5,646 bases of DNA from an uncultured Dokdonia sp. (GTDB lineage: Bacteria; Bacteroidota; Bacteroidia; Flavobacteriales; Flavobacteriaceae), in assembly GCA_937124495.1 (NCBI GenBank), contig CAKZKZ010000453.1:1-5646 (forward strand). Reading direction: 5' to 3'. A model generated the notes under the pieces. It had not been told where the DNA came from and searched no databases. It saw only the letters and a list, made by a program, of their open reading frames with translations. Shown in pieces: positions 1 through 5,523 of the stretch. Positions within the stretch are counted from its first letter, which is position 1; each line of letters begins with the position of its first letter. The translations under genes and the position numbers were made by a program.

Positions 1-144
1 AAAGTCGCCAATGCTGTCAAAAATGGATGGAGCAATATCTCAGAATTTTTCCTTGGGTTGCTACACGTCTGGCCTTTTATTATCTTAGTGGCTGTTAGTG
101 TTTTTATGATTCGTCGTTGGATCAAGAGAAGAAAGAAGAAATAG
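1..144 (+). CDS. C-terminal tail of a membrane protein, probably DUF4349 family (5' end outside window)
   Basis: The first 47 codons of the window are open in frame 1 and end at TAG 142-144; the start lies upstream of the window. The visible tail reads as a short amphipathic lead (NGWSNISEF), one hydrophobic span at about local residues 16-37 containing the pair W24-P25, and a strongly basic end (RRWIKRRKKK). This arrangement, with an NGW motif before a single C-terminal helix carrying Trp-Pro and then an Arg/Lys-rich cytoplasmic tail, matches my memory of DUF4349 proteins, which are membrane-anchored with a periplasmic or extracytoplasmic coiled-coil domain of unknown role. Positive charge after the helix predicts a cytoplasmic C-terminus. 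The family call rests on 47 residues only, so any C-terminally anchored protein remains possible. It is followed at once by the palindrome at 145-164. Confidence 0.5.
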   Translation, partial: KVANAVKNGWSNISEFFLGLLHVWPFIILVAVSVFMIRRWIKRRKKK

Positions 145-164
145 TACGCTTTCGCGAAAGCGTA
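145..164. repeat. Perfect 20-bp palindrome, copy 1 (TACGCTTTCGCGAAAGCGTA)
   Basis: The site is fully self-complementary around a central CG and abuts the TAG stop of the upstream gene. The identical 20-mer recurs at 4619-4638 and its 16-bp core at 1599-1614. In RNA it could fold as an 8-bp stem with a CGCG loop. No U-tract follows, so it is not a classical intrinsic terminator, although a 3'-end stabilising or attenuating role is possible. Its function is unknown to me. Confidence 0.9.
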
Positions 165-240
165 AACAATATAAATACCTAAGTGGGGTTTTACATATAC
201 GAGGTGATGATTCCCTAAACACCTTTGTTATGTAGAAGAT

Positions 241-1875
241 ATGTATGAGTCTATGAAAAAGAAAATTAGTATTTCCGTTATCGCTGTTGTTATACTCTTT
301 ACAACAGTAAGTTTTAAAAGTGATTTTTTTGAGATTGCAAAACAGATTGAAATCTTTACAACACTTTTTAAAGAGCTCAACATGAATTATGTAGATGAGA
401 CCAACCCTGCAGATCTCATGGATGCCGCTATAGAAGGGATGCTTGACGATTTAGATCCGTATACAAAATACTGGACTGAGCAAGAAGTTGAAGATGCAAA
501 GATTAATAGAAGTGGAGAATATTCTGGTATTGGATCTACAGTTCGTACAAAAGATAAAGTGATGACTATCATAGAGCCCCGTAAGGGCTATCCTGCCGAC
601 AAAGCAGGTCTTAAAGCTGGGGATCAGATTATAAAAATTGGCGAGATCTCGGTTACTGATTTTGAAGGTGATGCTGGAGATTTATTAAAAGGATCACCAG
701 GAAGTGCCATTAATGTAACGTATCTACGACAAGGTAAAACGGCACAAGCAACCATAAAAAGAGCTGAGGTAGACGTAGACGCAGTTCCGTTTTACAAGCT
801 TATTAATGGGAATACAGGATATATTGTCTTAACGAAGTTTAATAAAAAAGCTTCAGCACAAGTAAAAGAAGCGCTCATTAGTCTTAAAAATGATGGTGCC
901 GAAAAAATCATTCTAGATCTTAGAGGAAATGGCGGCGGACTCTTAGTAGAAGCTATACGTATTTGTAATTTATTTTTACCAAAAGGAGAAGTCATTACAA
1001 CCACTAAATCTGTCATAAAAAAATACAACAAAACGTATAAAACAAAAGAAGAACCTATAGATACAGAGATTCCGTTAGCTATATTAATTAATGGAGGTAG
1101 TGCTTCTGCAAGTGAGATAGTCACTGGAGGATTACAGGATTATGATCGTGCTGTGGTAATTGGTGCTCGTAGTTTTGGGAAAGGGCTTGTACAGCGTCCT
1201 AAACCGCTTACATACGGTACACAACTCAAGGTAACCATCTCTCGTTACTTTACGCCTAGCGGTCGTTGTATACAAGCATTAGATTATTGGAATCGAGATG
1301 AAAAAGGAAATGCCGTACGTACAGAATCTCAAAATTATAAAGAATTTAAAACAAAGAATGGTCGTAAAGTATTTGACGGTGGTGGTGTTTTTCCAGATAT
1401 AGAAGTTACTTCTGCAAAGATAAGTCCTATTACAAAAGCACTGAGTAAAGACAATGCTATTTTTGAATATGCAACAGATTATTATTATAAACATCAGTAT
1501 GCAAATCTTGAGGAGTTCCGTTTTAACGATGCTGATTATGAAGATTTCAAAAAGTTCTTGAAAAAGACACAGTTTACATTTGAAACGGAGACGGAGACCG
1601 CTTTCGCGAAAGCGTTAGAACAAGCAGAAAAAGATGGTTTAAAAAATGAAGTATCCTCTGTTTACAATCAATTACAAAAAACGATTAAAGATGCTAAAAA
1701 TAAAGAACTAGACGATCGTCAAGAAGAAATTCAAAATGTATTGATTGATGAGATTGTAAAACGTTATTTCTATCGTGATGGATTGTATGAATATCAAATA
1801 GCAAATAATAAAGAAATAGCAGAAGCTATTGATATTTTAAATGATACAAAACGATACGAAAATACTTTAAAATAA
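241..1875 (+). CDS. S41 family C-terminal processing peptidase (CtpA/Tsp-like)
   Basis: Serine protease of the carboxy-terminal processing family, acting in the periplasm on misfolded or maturing envelope proteins. An N-terminal hydrophobic segment (about residues 9-24) acts as signal or membrane anchor; there is no lipobox. A helical region follows, then a PDZ domain (about 92-175, with YSGIGSTV and the GLKAGDQI motif), then the S41 core (about 185-395) with LDLRGNGGG at 226-233. The catalytic pair is S289 (in GGSASASE) and K314 (in SFGKG), with the family's 25-residue spacing, plus Q318 four residues later. A charged helical tail (about 395-544) closes the protein. ATG 241 is the first start, but ATG 253 (MKKKISIS) gives a more typical signal sequence and is equally likely. 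The coding palindrome at 1599-1614 lies in the tail. It leads a probable operon: its stop is 4 bp before the ATT start of the OmpA gene. Confidence 0.95.
   Translation: MYESMKKKISISVIAVVILFTTVSFKSDFFEIAKQIEIFTTLFKELNMNYVDETNPADLMDAAIEGMLDDLDPYTKYWTEQEVEDAKINRSGEYSGIGSTVRTKDKVMTIIEPRKGYPADKAGLKAGDQIIKIGEISVTDFEGDAGDLLKGSPGSAINVTYLRQGKTAQATIKRAEVDVDAVPFYKLINGNTGYIVLTKFNKKASAQVKEALISLKNDGAEKIILDLRGNGGGLLVEAIRICNLFLPKGEVITTTKSVIKKYNKTYKTKEEPIDTEIPLAILINGGSASASEIVTGGLQDYDRAVVIGARSFGKGLVQRPKPLTYGTQLKVTISRYFTPSGRCIQALDYWNRDEKGNAVRTESQNYKEFKTKNGRKVFDGGGVFPDIEVTSAKISPITKALSKDNAIFEYATDYYYKHQYANLEEFRFNDADYEDFKKFLKKTQFTFETETETAFAKALEQAEKDGLKNEVSSVYNQLQKTIKDAKNKELDDRQEEIQNVLIDEIVKRYFYRDGLYEYQIANNKEIAEAIDILNDTKRYENTLK
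1599..1614. repeat. Palindrome core, copy 2, inside the S41 peptidase gene
   Basis: CGCTTTCGCGAAAGCG is the 16-bp core of the palindrome seen complete at 145-164 and 4619-4638. The outer bases differ here (ACC on the left, GTT on the right). It is read in frame as AFAKA (residues 454-458) in the charged helical C-terminal tail, directly after a short ACGGAG tandem duplication (1585-1596) that encodes Glu-Thr repeats. It does not disrupt the reading frame or the catalytic domain. Confidence 0.9.
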
Positions 1876-1879
1876 GCGT

Positions 1880-2767
1880 ATTAAACACTTTTACATACAT
1901 ATTGTCTTTTTAGTATATACGGTCATCGCTGTAGCACAAGTAGATCGATCGCATGAAACATTTTTTGATACAGACCAATATGATATAACACCTTCTGAAA
2001 TTGTCAAGCTCAACCGTTTTATCACAAGTTTACCGAAAGATAAAATAGAAGATATTTCTATTTATGGATATTGTGATGATCGAGGAAGTGATGCATATAA
2101 TAATAAGCTCTCTCAACAACGTGCAGATGCGATTAAAGCCCTTTTTTCTGAACAAGGAATCTCAGATACGATTATAAAAAATTCTGATGGAAAAGGAGAA
2201 TTACTCCTTACCCGATTGGATGATATTACTAACGAAATACAACGTAAACTCAACCGTAAAGTAGAGATTATTGTTTCTATAAAAGAAGTACCGCCTCGCA
2301 TTATAAGTCCAGAAGAAAAAGCTGAGGAAAAAGAACTTGTCGCTGCTGTTGAAGAAAAACGCTATAAATCCTTTACTGATACTATTGTAAAAGGAGATCG
2401 TATTTTATTAGACAATATTCTTTTTAAAATCAATTACAGTTATATACGAGGAAGTTCTTATAAAAACTTAAGAAAACTTGCTAAATTTCTAAAAGAAAAT
2501 GATAATATCATTTTTAAAATTCAGGGTCATGTATGTTGTGTAGGGAGGGGTCGTGATGCAATTGATTTAAAAACTGGAAAACGAAATCTCTCTCTCTCAC
2601 GTGCAAAATTTGTATATGACTATTTATCAAAAAATGGCGTATCAAAAAAACGAATGCGTTATGAAGGTTATGGAAGTAAATATCCTTTAGGAGGCGATAC
2701 AAAATTAGATAGACGTGTAGAAATTCTAGTTACCTATGTAAAAAAGCCTAAAAAGAAGAAAAAGTAA
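1880..2767 (+). CDS. Secreted protein with two OmpA-like domains, apparently starting at a rare ATT codon
   Basis: About 295 residues. Read from ATT 1880, the N-terminus is MKHFYIHIVFLVYTVIAVAQ: a basic start, a hydrophobic core and an AVA cleavage site before Gln20. Domain 1 (about 27-132) has GYCDDRGSD (63-71), the LSQQRA helix start (77-82), GKGE and NRKVEI. A charged linker (about 136-165, EEKAEEKE) leads to domain 2 (about 172-285) with IQGHVCC, RD, LSLSRAKFVYDYL, YEGYGSKYP and DRRVEI. A Lys-rich tail follows. OmpA-like domains bind peptidoglycan, so the product probably sits in the periplasm. The frame is bounded upstream by TAA 1868-1870, and no ATG, GTG or TTG occurs in it until TTG 2216, which would remove the signal peptide and most of domain 1. 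The whole upstream stretch is clearly coding. The stop is immediately followed by the desaturase ATG. A point mutation of ATG or a sequencing error is the main alternative to genuine ATT initiation. Confidence 0.85.
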   Translation: MKHFYIHIVFLVYTVIAVAQVDRSHETFFDTDQYDITPSEIVKLNRFITSLPKDKIEDISIYGYCDDRGSDAYNNKLSQQRADAIKALFSEQGISDTIIKNSDGKGELLLTRLDDITNEIQRKLNRKVEIIVSIKEVPPRIISPEEKAEEKELVAAVEEKRYKSFTDTIVKGDRILLDNILFKINYSYIRGSSYKNLRKLAKFLKENDNIIFKIQGHVCCVGRGRDAIDLKTGKRNLSLSRAKFVYDYLSKNGVSKKRMRYEGYGSKYPLGGDTKLDRRVEILVTYVKKPKKKKK

Positions 2768-3586
2768 ATGGATGCCTTTCTTGGTTTTTTTGAATTAATG
2801 CCCATCTGGCAAAAACTCATCTGGTTGGTTGCCATTATTACGCTTTTCTGGATCTTAGAGGGGTATTATCCTTTTAGAAAAGTTACCTACAAAAAATGGA
2901 AGCATGCGCGAACTAATCTAACGCTTCTTTCTTTTACCATGGTGATTAATACGATTTTTGGAATTGCTACAGCGGGTATTTTTTTATGGGGACAAGAAGC
3001 CTCTTTTGGAATACTTCATTGGTTTGAAGCCCCTGTATGGGTAGAACTTATTATTTCTTTACTACTATTAGATCTTATAGCGCAATACGGAGTTCATTAT
3101 TTTCTTCATAAAAATAAATGGTTATGGCACTTACATACCGTACATCATAGTGATACACATCTAGATGTAACTTCTGGTACCAGACATCATCCTATGGATT
3201 TTATCATGAGAGAACTCGCAGCATTGTTTGCCGTTGTCATTACAGGAATGCCGATTTCCTTTTATCTTTTATATCGCATTATTACTATCTTTTTTACCTA
3301 TTGGACGCACACTAGTTTTGGCGTTCCAGAAAAACTTGACAGAGCTTTGAGTTACATCATCGTAACGCCAGGTATGCATCGTTTTCACCATCATCGAGAA
3401 ATGCCGTGGACGGATACGAATTTTGGAAATATTCTATCTATTTGGGATCGTTTATTTAGTACGTTTTTATATGACGATCCTAATAAAGTATCATTTGGAT
3501 TGGATATTATTGATGAAACACAAACAGATACACTAAAATATCAATTAAAGCTCCCTTTTGATAAGCGTGTGAGGTATAAGAAATAA
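2768..3586 (+). CDS. Sterol desaturase / fatty acid hydroxylase superfamily membrane enzyme
   Basis: Integral membrane di-iron oxidase family (PF04116 type), 272 residues, close to the usual size of bacterial members. Hydrophobic spans lie at about 13-30, 50-75, 90-108 and 150-178. The three metal-binding histidine clusters are present: H110-YFL-H114, H121/H123-TV-H126-H127, and H204-RF-H207-H208-H209. Further conserved histidines stand at H140-H141 and H181, and the DTNFGN motif at 216-221 is also typical. Members use oxygen and an electron donor to hydroxylate or desaturate lipids such as sterols, fatty acids, sphingolipids or carotenoids. The substrate cannot be read from sequence; a membrane lipid modification is my inference. 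The ATG directly follows the TAA of the OmpA gene with no gap, which implies translational coupling and co-transcription with the S41 and OmpA genes. The 3' end converges on the GNAT gene with 6 bp between stops and no clear terminator hairpin. Confidence 0.92.
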   Translation: MDAFLGFFELMPIWQKLIWLVAIITLFWILEGYYPFRKVTYKKWKHARTNLTLLSFTMVINTIFGIATAGIFLWGQEASFGILHWFEAPVWVELIISLLLLDLIAQYGVHYFLHKNKWLWHLHTVHHSDTHLDVTSGTRHHPMDFIMRELAALFAVVITGMPISFYLLYRIITIFFTYWTHTSFGVPEKLDRALSYIIVTPGMHRFHHHREMPWTDTNFGNILSIWDRLFSTFLYDDPNKVSFGLDIIDETQTDTLKYQLKLPFDKRVRYKK

Positions 3587-3592
3587 AGAATT

Positions 3593-4051
3593 TTATGCCG
3601 TTTTTATCATTCCTATATGAGGAATACCATCTTCTAGATACCCCTCTCCTATTTGTTTAAATCCAAGATTATTATAAAATGATTTTAGATATGTTTGTGC
3701 AGAAATTTTAACTGTGGTAGTATTATAGGTTATTTCTATAGCTTTTATAGAGGTTTCCATAAGGTTATATCCATATTTGTATGTACGCTCTGAAGCGCGT
3801 ACCACTACCCTACCAATACTCGCATTTTCAAAATAAGTATTTGGCGGAAAAATACGTGTATACGCTACAAGATCTTCTTCTTTATATCCTAATACATGTA
3901 AAGCAATATCATCTTTACCATCTATATCTTGATACACACAATCTTGTTCAACAACAAAGACTTCAGATCTCAATTGAAGTAATTCGTAGAGTTCATCTCT
4001 TGTGAGCTCTTTATAAGACTTTATCTTAAAATGAAGTGGCTTGGTTTTCAT
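3593..4051 (-). CDS. GNAT family N-acetyltransferase, ElaA-like
   Basis: Acetyl-CoA-dependent acetyltransferase of 152 residues, full length for the ElaA group (COG2153 type). Signature pieces in order are LRSEVFVVEQ (27-36), YQDIDGKD (40-47) with H52, AYTRIFPP (63-70), IGRVVV (79-84) leading to the acetyl-CoA pyrophosphate loop around Y91-YGYNLM, the AQTYL segment (118-122), FYNNLGF (125-131) and EDGIPHIGM (140-148). The substrate of ElaA proteins is not well established, so only the general reaction is assigned. It starts at ATG 4051-4049 and lies 82 bp downstream of rpiB on the same strand, so it may be transcribed from the rpiB promoter. A weak box (TAAGCTTG, read on - at 4101-4094) could be its own -7 element. 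The gene converges with the desaturase gene. No truncation or frameshift was seen. Confidence 0.9.
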   Translation of the reverse strand: MKTKPLHFKIKSYKELTRDELYELLQLRSEVFVVEQDCVYQDIDGKDDIALHVLGYKEEDLVAYTRIFPPNTYFENASIGRVVVRASERTYKYGYNLMETSIKAIEITYNTTTVKISAQTYLKSFYNNLGFKQIGEGYLEDGIPHIGMIKTA

Positions 4052-4133
4052 ACTATATCCGCTTAGCGGTTAAAAAAAAGAACTACCTCGAGGCAAGCTT
4101 ACGGAAATTAAACCATTGGCTATCGTCCCGCAG
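4052..4133 (-). other. rpiB to GNAT spacer, relatively GC-rich with small palindromes
   Basis: This 82-bp spacer holds CCTCGAGG and AAGCTT palindromes, an eight-T tract on the - strand, and a CCGC-TTA-GCGG mini-hairpin (4059-4069) just 8 bp upstream of the GNAT start codon. The T tract precedes rather than follows the hairpin on the transcribed strand, so it is not a standard terminator. It may be a regulatory leader or the scar of an old insertion; I cannot decide from one copy. Confidence 0.35.
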
Positions 4134-4565
4134 TTAACAATGCGATATTTTATCAACACGTCTTTGATGACGTCCTCCTTCAAAATCGGTCGTTAAAAAA
4201 GTTTTAACCATATCTAATGCTTGATTTTCTGAAGTATATCTTGCAGGAATACTAATCACATTAGCATCATTATGTTGTCTTGCTAATGCAGCGATTTCTT
4301 TCATCCAACAAAGTGCTGCACGTACATTTTTATGTTTATTCACACTCATAGCAATGCCATTACCACTTCCGCAAATAACAATTCCAAAATCTACAACACC
4401 ATTTTCTACATCTTTTGCTACCAAGTGTCCAAAATCTGGATAATCTACACTATCTGTGGTATCTGTTCCATAATTTGTCACTTCATGTCCCTCACTTTCT
4501 AAATATGCAACAATAGTATGTTTATAATCTGGACCTGCGTGATCATTTCCAATAGCAATTTTCAT
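4134..4565 (-). CDS. rpiB: Ribose-5-phosphate isomerase B
   Basis: Cytosolic enzyme interconverting ribose-5-phosphate and ribulose-5-phosphate in the non-oxidative pentose phosphate pathway. The 143-residue length is normal for RpiB/LacAB-type proteins. Visible motifs are IGNDHAG (5-11, Asp8 and His9 at the substrate site), the VDYPDFG segment (40-46), CGSGNGIAMSVNKH (65-78) with catalytic-base candidate Cys65 and the phosphate or anion loop, ALARQHNDANV (93-103) with His98, and FEGGRHQRRVDKI (128-140) with Arg132 and Arg136, expected to hold the phosphate. A perfect Bacteroidota -7 box lies 22 bp upstream of the ATG. In other flavobacteria I recall rpiB beside RNase R or the GNAT gene; here only the GNAT neighbour is seen. 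Every key residue is present and there is no sign of decay. Confidence 0.97.
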   Translation of the reverse strand: MKIAIGNDHAGPDYKHTIVAYLESEGHEVTNYGTDTTDSVDYPDFGHLVAKDVENGVVDFGIVICGSGNGIAMSVNKHKNVRAALCWMKEIAALARQHNDANVISIPARYTSENQALDMVKTFLTTDFEGGRHQRRVDKISHC

Positions 4566-4587
4566 GAGTATAGTGTATTTGTTTTTG

Positions 4588-4595
4588 CAAATTTA
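4588..4595 (-). promoter_or_regulatory. Candidate Bacteroidota-type -7 box for rpiB (TAAATTTG)
   Basis: On the - strand this reads TAAATTTG, an exact match to the TAnnTTTG element used by the primary sigma factor of Bacteroidota. It ends 22 bp before the rpiB ATG, giving a short leader. No clean TTG is found at the expected -33 distance; the third palindrome (4619-4638) begins about 23 bp upstream of the box, covering or bordering the -33 zone. Confidence 0.5.
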
Positions 4596-4618
4596 TATAA
4601 ACTCTAAGGTTTAAAGAG

Positions 4619-4638
4619 TACGCTTTCGCGAAAGCGTA
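4619..4638. repeat. Perfect 20-bp palindrome, copy 3, upstream of rpiB
   Basis: Identical over all 20 bp to the copy at 145-164. It lies 53 bp upstream of the rpiB start codon and just upstream of the -7 box, a position suitable for an operator or activator site, but the other copies (a 3' end and a coding sequence) argue against a dedicated rpiB operator. Confidence 0.9.
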
Positions 4639-4689
4639 TACACATTTAATAAACAATTATCTTTAAATATAGGGTAAAGCTATATCCTG

Positions 4690-4712
4690 TTCACAAGCTG
4701 TGAATAGCTATT
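4690..4712. repeat. TTCACA-AGC-TGTGAA inverted repeat merged with a 14-bp direct repeat, copy 1
   Basis: TTCACA (4690-4695), a 3-bp spacer and TGTGAA (4699-4704) form a perfect 6-bp-arm inverted repeat, operator-like in size. Its right arm opens the 14-mer TGTGAATAGCTATT (4699-4712), which is repeated exactly at 4908-4921. Confidence 0.6.
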
Positions 4713-4907
4713 GTCAATAACTTTTAAAATATATTAATAACTGAAATTGGATGCTAGTTATTTTTTTACAATACAGTGCTTATTACAATCTCACAAGTTT
4801 TTATTTGATTAGTTTTTATCAATTCTATCCATCAAATTATGAATCAAATTTAATAACTCTGAGAATTAGTTGTCTTCAAAAAGTTGTCAATTAGGGTTCT
4901 TAACAAT

Positions 4908-4921
4908 TGTGAATAGCTATT
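4908..4921. repeat. 14-bp direct repeat TGTGAATAGCTATT, copy 2
   Basis: Exact repeat of 4699-4712, 209 bp away in the same orientation. Degenerate relatives are AGTGAATAACTCTT at 4974-4987 (three mismatches) and an inverted 10-bp match, GCTATTCACA, at 5029-5038. Confidence 0.6.
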
Positions 4922-5181
4922 TATAAAATACTTCATTTTAAGGTATCTAACATCTTTTTTATATTTCATAACTAGTGAATAACTCTTAGTAAGTGATAAA
5001 TCAAAAGAAATGATTAAAAAGTTATACCGCTATTCACACGCTATTATAATCATCATTTTTTTTTAATTAATTTAAGAAAAAGAAAATATAATTATATAGT
5101 ATGTTGATAAGTGAAATAACATGATTTTAAAAAGGAATTATAGAAAAATTGATAAAGAAGAAAAAATGGACTGCTTACTTT

Positions 5182-5340
5182 TTAACTAGCGATGGTTTCT
5201 ACTTGAGAAGAAGGAGTAGAGGTATGATTTCCATTTTCATTAAAAGAATTGTTGATATATATTCCAATAACAAAGAGACCTAATAGAAATATTAGGATAA
5301 AAAGAACCGTGGTTTTATTTAATCTTTTTGTTGAAATCAT
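5182..5340 (-). CDS. Small single-pass membrane protein, 52 residues, unknown function
   Basis: I do not recognise this protein. The - strand frame runs from ATG 5340-5338 to TAA 5184-5182. It begins with a basic segment (MISTKRLNK), continues with a strongly hydrophobic helix at residues 11-29 (TVLFILIFLLGLFVIGIYI), and ends with a polar Asn/Ser/Thr-rich tail (about 30-52). This order predicts an inner-membrane protein with cytoplasmic N-terminus and exported tail, or an uncleaved signal anchor. Such a clean charge, hydrophobic and polar order is unlikely in random AT-rich sequence and is better than the overlapping + strand frame. It is divergent from the secreted protein gene at 5524 and stands alone, 616 bp upstream of rpiB on the same strand. 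A GTCTT/AAGAC hairpin lies within 25 bp upstream of the ATG. No clear -7 box was found. Confidence 0.6.
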   Translation of the reverse strand: MISTKRLNKTTVLFILIFLLGLFVIGIYINNSFNENGNHTSTPSSQVETIAS

Positions 5341-5523
5341 AGGTAGTGTCTTAGTAAAGACGCAATTATTAAATGATTGTTACATTAAATTTAAGTTTTT
5401 TTTAAGAATTAGCCTTTTTTTGTTTAATTATTTAATATTATTTAATTGTTAATTAGATTTTTAATTAAACATTTTTTTATAAATAGTAAATATTCCTTTT
5501 CTTTACAAAAACATAATGGTAAA
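5341..5523. promoter_or_regulatory. Divergent intergenic region between the small membrane protein gene and the secreted protein gene
   Basis: These 183 bp must hold the promoters of both flanking genes. The sequence is mostly T/A runs and TTAATT-type low complexity. I find no exact TAnnTTTG in either direction, so no promoter is assigned. A short stem (5346-5352 with 5357-5363, AGTA loop, one G-U pair on the + strand) lies next to the small gene's start. Confidence 0.4.

Larger units (their letters stand above)
4639..5181. other. AT-rich non-coding region with DnaA-box-like repeats (possible origin)
   Basis: No convincing gene is seen in these 543 bp. G+C is about 28% at 4741-4800, 18% at 4921-4980 and only 10% at 5041-5100. 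Several 9-mers are one mismatch from the DnaA box TTATNCACA: 4699-4707, 4908-4916 and 4974-4982 (box on the - strand), 5030-5038 (box on the + strand), and TGTTGATAA at 5102-5110. The 10% G+C block sits between the last two and would suit an unwinding element. By rough estimate about one such 9-mer is expected by chance, so five is suggestive, not conclusive. Neither dnaA nor another origin-linked gene is visible. Confidence 0.35.

Noticed and set aside
220..227. CACCTTTG as a -7 box for the S41 peptidase gene
   Set aside because: It has one mismatch to TAnnTTTG, no TTG at the -33 distance, and would place transcription start almost on the ATG.
2216..2767. TTG 2216 as the start of the OmpA-domain gene
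   Set aside because: It is the first conventional start codon in frame, but the 112 codons upstream are open, encode a signal peptide and a first OmpA-like domain, and show no frameshift, so the gene clearly begins further upstream.
3609..3625. ATTCCT/AGGAAT hairpin at the convergent gene ends
   Set aside because: It lies inside the GNAT coding region with no T-tract on either transcribed side, so it does not qualify as a terminator.
4667..4685. ATATAG/CTATAT inverted repeat
   Set aside because: Six-base AT-rich arms like these are common by chance in sequence of this composition, and nothing nearby gives it a role.
4736..4767. AATAACT/AGTTATT hairpin followed by seven T residues, like a + strand terminator
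   Set aside because: The stem is almost entirely A-T with a 13-nt loop, and no + strand gene lies upstream for it to terminate. It would matter only if a non-coding transcript were found here.
4751..4894. A 47-codon open frame on the + strand in the AT-rich region
   Set aside because: The peptide is Tyr/Ser/Asn/Leu-rich with no signal, helix or motif, as expected from random AT-rich DNA, and it overlaps none of the flanking expression signals.
5249..5452. A 67-codon + strand open frame overlapping the small membrane gene
   Set aside because: It is antisense to the better-formed - strand frame, and its product is a Phe/Leu/Ile-rich string without a coherent layout.
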